64,000 bases of DNA from Actinomycetospora chiangmaiensis DSM 45062 (lineage in GTDB: Bacteria > Actinomycetota > Actinomycetes > Mycobacteriales > Pseudonocardiaceae), in NCBI RefSeq assembly GCF_000379625.1, contig NZ_KB903244.1, positions 62,263 through 126,262 of the forward strand. The letters are read 5' to 3'. This document shows positions 61,700 through 64,000 of the stretch, in pieces. The position numbers and the translations under genes were made by a program. The notes under the pieces are model-generated. The model did no database searches and was not told the DNA's origin. It saw only the letters and a list, made by a program, of their open reading frames with translations. The first letter of the stretch is position 1. The number at the start of each line of letters is the position of its first letter.

Positions 61700-63706
61700 T
61701 CAGGAGGCCGACTGCTCGTCGTGCGTGAGCGACGAGGCGGTGGCGTCCCCGCGGGCGGCGGCGACCCATTCCGTGACCCGCCGGGCAACGTCCTGGTCGG
61801 TCAGCCCTGCCGCCGTGAGGAGCACGCCCCGGCTGTCGTGGGTGAGGAACTCCTGCGCGAGCGCGATCCGTCGCACCGGCACGTCCACCTCGGCCTCGGA
61901 AAGCGCGTCGGCGAACGACGAGCCGAACCCGCCGTGCCGTCCACCGTCCTCGACGGTGACGACGAGGCGGTGCGAGGCCGCCAGGTCGATGAGGGTGGCG
62001 GGCACCGGCTGCAGCCAGCGGGGGTCCACGACCGTGACGCCGATGCCCTGGGCGGTGAGCCGGTCGGCGGCCTCCACCCCGAGCTGGCCGAACGCCCCGA
62101 CGCAGACGAGCACCACGTCGGGCACCTGCGGCGGCTCGTCGTCGGCGCGCTCGAGCCGCTCGATCGCCGTCGGGCGGGGCGCGGCGAGCGAGAGCCGGCC
62201 CGGCTCCGCGAGCACGTCGACGCCACCGGGCCCGGTGGCCGGGCCCAGCCGGCGCAGGGCCGGGACCGCGCTGGGCACCGCACCCTTCGACCAGCGCAGC
62301 GCGGTCGGCCCGTCGGCGATGCCGACGGCCTCGCGCAGCTCCTCGCGCAGCGTCACCTCGTCGCGCGGGGCCGCGACCCGCAGCCCGGGGACGATGCCCA
62401 TGACCGAGAGGTCCCACATGCCGTTGTGGGAGGCGCCGTCGCTGCCGGTGACCCCCGCACGGTCGAGCACGACGGTGACCGGCTCGCGGTGCAGCGCCAC
62501 GTCCATGAGCAGCTGGTCGAACGCGCGGTTGAGGAACGTCGAGTAGATGGCGACGACGGGGTGCAGGCCGCCGTGGGCGAGGCCCGCGGCGGAGGTCATG
62601 GCGTGCTGCTCCGCGATCCCGACGTCGAAGAGCCGCTCGGGGTAGATCTCGCCGAACGCGGACAGGCCGGTCGGTCCGGGCATCGCGGCGGTGATGGCCA
62701 CGACGTCGGAGCGCTCGCGGCCGAGCTCGAGCATCGCGTCGGTGAACACCGAGGTCCACTCCCGCGGCTTCGGCCCCACCGGCAGGCCCGTCTCGGGGTC
62801 GATCACGCCGACCGCGTGCATCTGCTCGGCGAGGTCCTGCTCCGCGGAGGCGAAGCCCCGGCCCTTGTTGGTGACGGCGTGAACGATCACGGGGCCACCG
62901 AAGTCGCGCGCGGCACCGAGCGCCGTCTCGAGCGCCTCGGTGTCGTGGCCGTCCACTGGGCCGAGGTACTTGAGGCCGAGGTCGGAGAACAGCGCCTGCG
63001 GGGAGAACGCGTCCTTCACGCCCGCCTTCGCGGCGTGCACGGCGGAATAGACGGCGTTCCCGACGACGGGGATGCGCTGCAGGGCCTTCCGGCCCTGCTC
63101 CAGCACGTCCTCGTAGCGGGGGGCGAGCCGCAGCGACGAGAGCCGCTCGGAGAGCCCGCCGATCGTCGGCGCGTAGGAGCGGCCGTTGTCGTTGACCACG
63201 ATGACGACGGGGCGGTCCGACCCGGCGATGTTGTTGAGCGCCTCCCAGCACATCCCGCCGGTGAGCGCGCCGTCCCCGACGACGGCGACGACCGAGCGGT
63301 CGCGGCCGAGCAGCTGGTCGGCCTTCGCGAGCCCGTCGGCCCAGGAGAGCGCAGTGGAGGCGTGGGAGTTCTCGACGAGGTCGTGCTCGGACTCCGCGCG
63401 GCTCGGGTAGCCCGAGAGGCCCCCGCCCTGCCGGAGCCCGTCGAACGCCCCGGAGCGCCCGGTGACGATCTTGTGGACGTAGCTCTGGTGCCCGGTGTCG
63501 AACAGCAGCGCGTCGCGCGGCGAGTCGAAGACCCGGTGCAGGGCGAGGGTGAGCTCGACGACCCCGAGGTTGGGCCCCAGGTGCCCACCCGTCCGGCAGA
63601 CCTTGTCGATCAGGAATCCCCGGATCTCGGCCGCGAGCGCGTCGACCTCGCCGGCGTCCAGGGCCCGCAGGTCGGCCGGGGTTCGGACGCGCTGGAGCAG
63701 ACTCAC
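61700..63706 (-). CDS. dxs: 1-deoxy-D-xylulose-5-phosphate synthase
   Basis: A 668-residue DXS, first enzyme of the MEP isoprenoid pathway, condensing pyruvate and glyceraldehyde-3-phosphate with thiamine diphosphate. [34 protein letters not shown], the TPP motif [27 protein letters not shown]-type segment [18 protein letters not shown] and [19 protein letters not shown] are all present. GTG 63706 lies 7 nt after TAGACT (complement of 63714-63719), a leaderless layout. Its position near rnd, DUF3000 and hemE is as in mycobacteria. Confidence 0.97.
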   Translation of the reverse strand: MSLLQRVRTPADLRALDAGEVDALAAEIRGFLIDKVCRTGGHLGPNLGVVELTLALHRVFDSPRDALLFDTGHQSYVHKIVTGRSGAFDGLRQGGGLSGYPSRAESEHDLVENSHASTALSWADGLAKADQLLGRDRSVVAVVGDGALTGGMCWEALNNIAGSDRPVVIVVNDNGRSYAPTIGGLSERLSSLRLAPRYEDVLEQGRKALQRIPVVGNAVYSAVHAAKAGVKDAFSPQALFSDLGLKYLGPVDGHDTEALETALGAARDFGGPVIVHAVTNKGRGFASAEQDLAEQMHAVGVIDPETGLPVGPKPREWTSVFTDAMLELGRERSDVVAITAAMPGPTGLSAFGEIYPERLFDVGIAEQHAMTSAAGLAHGGLHPVVAIYSTFLNRAFDQLLMDVALHREPVTVVLDRAGVTGSDGASHNGMWDLSVMGIVPGLRVAAPRDEVTLREELREAVGIADGPTALRWSKGAVPSAVPALRRLGPATGPGGVDVLAEPGRLSLAAPRPTAIERLERADDEPPQVPDVVLVCVGAFGQLGVEAADRLTAQGIGVTVVDPRWLQPVPATLIDLAASHRLVVTVEDGGRHGGFGSSFADALSEAEVDVPVRRIALAQEFLTHDSRGVLLTAAGLTDQDVARRVTEWVAAARGDATASSLTHDEQSAS

Positions 63707-63779
63707 GGCGGCCAGTCTACGGAGAGCGCCGCGTCCCGGCGGGGCGAGCGGAGCGACGGGGATCCCACCCGCGGGGCGT

Positions 63780-64000
63780 TCAGCCGGTCCGGGGCCGCCG
63801 CGCGACGTAGACCACGGCCGGCGGCGCGTTCAGCCACACCGTGCGGCTGACGACCACCTCCTCGAACGTCGCCTCGAGGTTGCGCTGCACCTGCTTGGCC
63901 GTGGGGAAGAATCGGATCCAGGCGTGGGCGAGCTGCGTCACGGCGCCGCCGGGAGCGGCCAGCCGCGCGAGCAGCGGGAAGATCGACCGGTCCTTCGGGG
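63780..64000 (-). CDS. C-terminal end of a probable class I SAM methyltransferase (cut by window edge)
   Basis: The last 73 residues of a gene that continues beyond the window. The segments [35 protein letters not shown] and [20 protein letters not shown] resemble the last strands of class I methyltransferases, where a GG-turn precedes strand 6 and the chain ends in a VYVARR strand. The SAM-binding motif itself would lie upstream, outside the window, so the family call is tentative. Confidence 0.55.
   Translation of the reverse strand, partial: PKDRSIFPLLARLAAPGGAVTQLAHAWIRFFPTAKQVQRNLEATFEEVVVSRTVWLNAPPAVVYVARRPRTG

Overview
The window is high-GC actinomycete DNA, most likely from the Pseudonocardiaceae (Pseudonocardia or Actinomycetospora type). 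This is an inference from the strong G/C bias at third codon positions, frequent GTG starts, TAnnnT boxes placed 6-8 nt before start codons (leaderless transcription), a chaplin-like gene, an actinobacterial LexA box, and a hemE/hemY/hemQ-msrB-DUF3000-rnd-dxs neighbourhood like that of Mycobacterium tuberculosis. I see no rRNA, tRNA, CRISPR array, insertion sequence or phage gene. About 70 protein genes are packed tightly, many with 4-base ATGA/GTGA overlaps.

Layout. 1-2.4 kb: 5' part of glutamate synthase gltB and a tandem-domain DUF3072 gene behind a perfect SOS box. 3.3-6.3 kb: a seven-gene Asp23/Gls24 envelope-stress operon (two Asp23 paralogues, AmaP, DUF2273, DUF6286, a J-domain-like protein). 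6.3-13.8 kb: LigC-type DNA ligase, a lipoprotein pseudo-hydrolase, oxidoreductases, a TetR regulator and a DUF2127 membrane protein. 13.9-32.1 kb: a large catabolic region that I read as glycine betaine -> dimethylglycine -> sarcosine -> glycine -> serine -> pyruvate. It holds a three-component Rieske demethylase, MFS transporter, IclR and GntR regulators, dimethylglycine oxidase, heterotetrameric sarcosine oxidase soxBDAG, glyA, sdaA, and the C1-folate genes purU and a cyclodeaminase-family gene. Two distinct shared operator-like motifs tie its dispersed promoters together.

32.1-35.6 kb: PQQ-type sugar dehydrogenase lipoprotein, glycerate kinase, hemerythrin-like protein. 35.8-43.0 kb: an unusual cluster comprising a CDP-alcohol phosphatidyltransferase/sulfatase fusion divergent from a BchC-like dehydrogenase, a diverged 6-pyruvoyl-tetrahydropterin-synthase homologue, a GT4 glycosyltransferase, a methyltransferase, an LPG-synthase-type membrane protein and a histidine phosphatase. 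Its product is unknown to me and it is the best candidate for an undescribed system. 43.0-50.0 kb: reductase, Imm5-like protein, NhaA-DsbA fusion, serA, a PfkB-like pseudokinase, a stand-alone LigD polymerase domain, msrB.

50.0-64.0 kb: the coproporphyrin-dependent heme genes hemE-hemY-hemQ, DUF3000, an orphan LuxR-type response regulator coupled to rnd, a histidine kinase, a single chaplin, a BKACE enzyme, a hydrolase, an OmpR-type response regulator, dxs, and the 3' end of a probable methyltransferase. All functions are read from sequence motifs and family knowledge; no database search was run.
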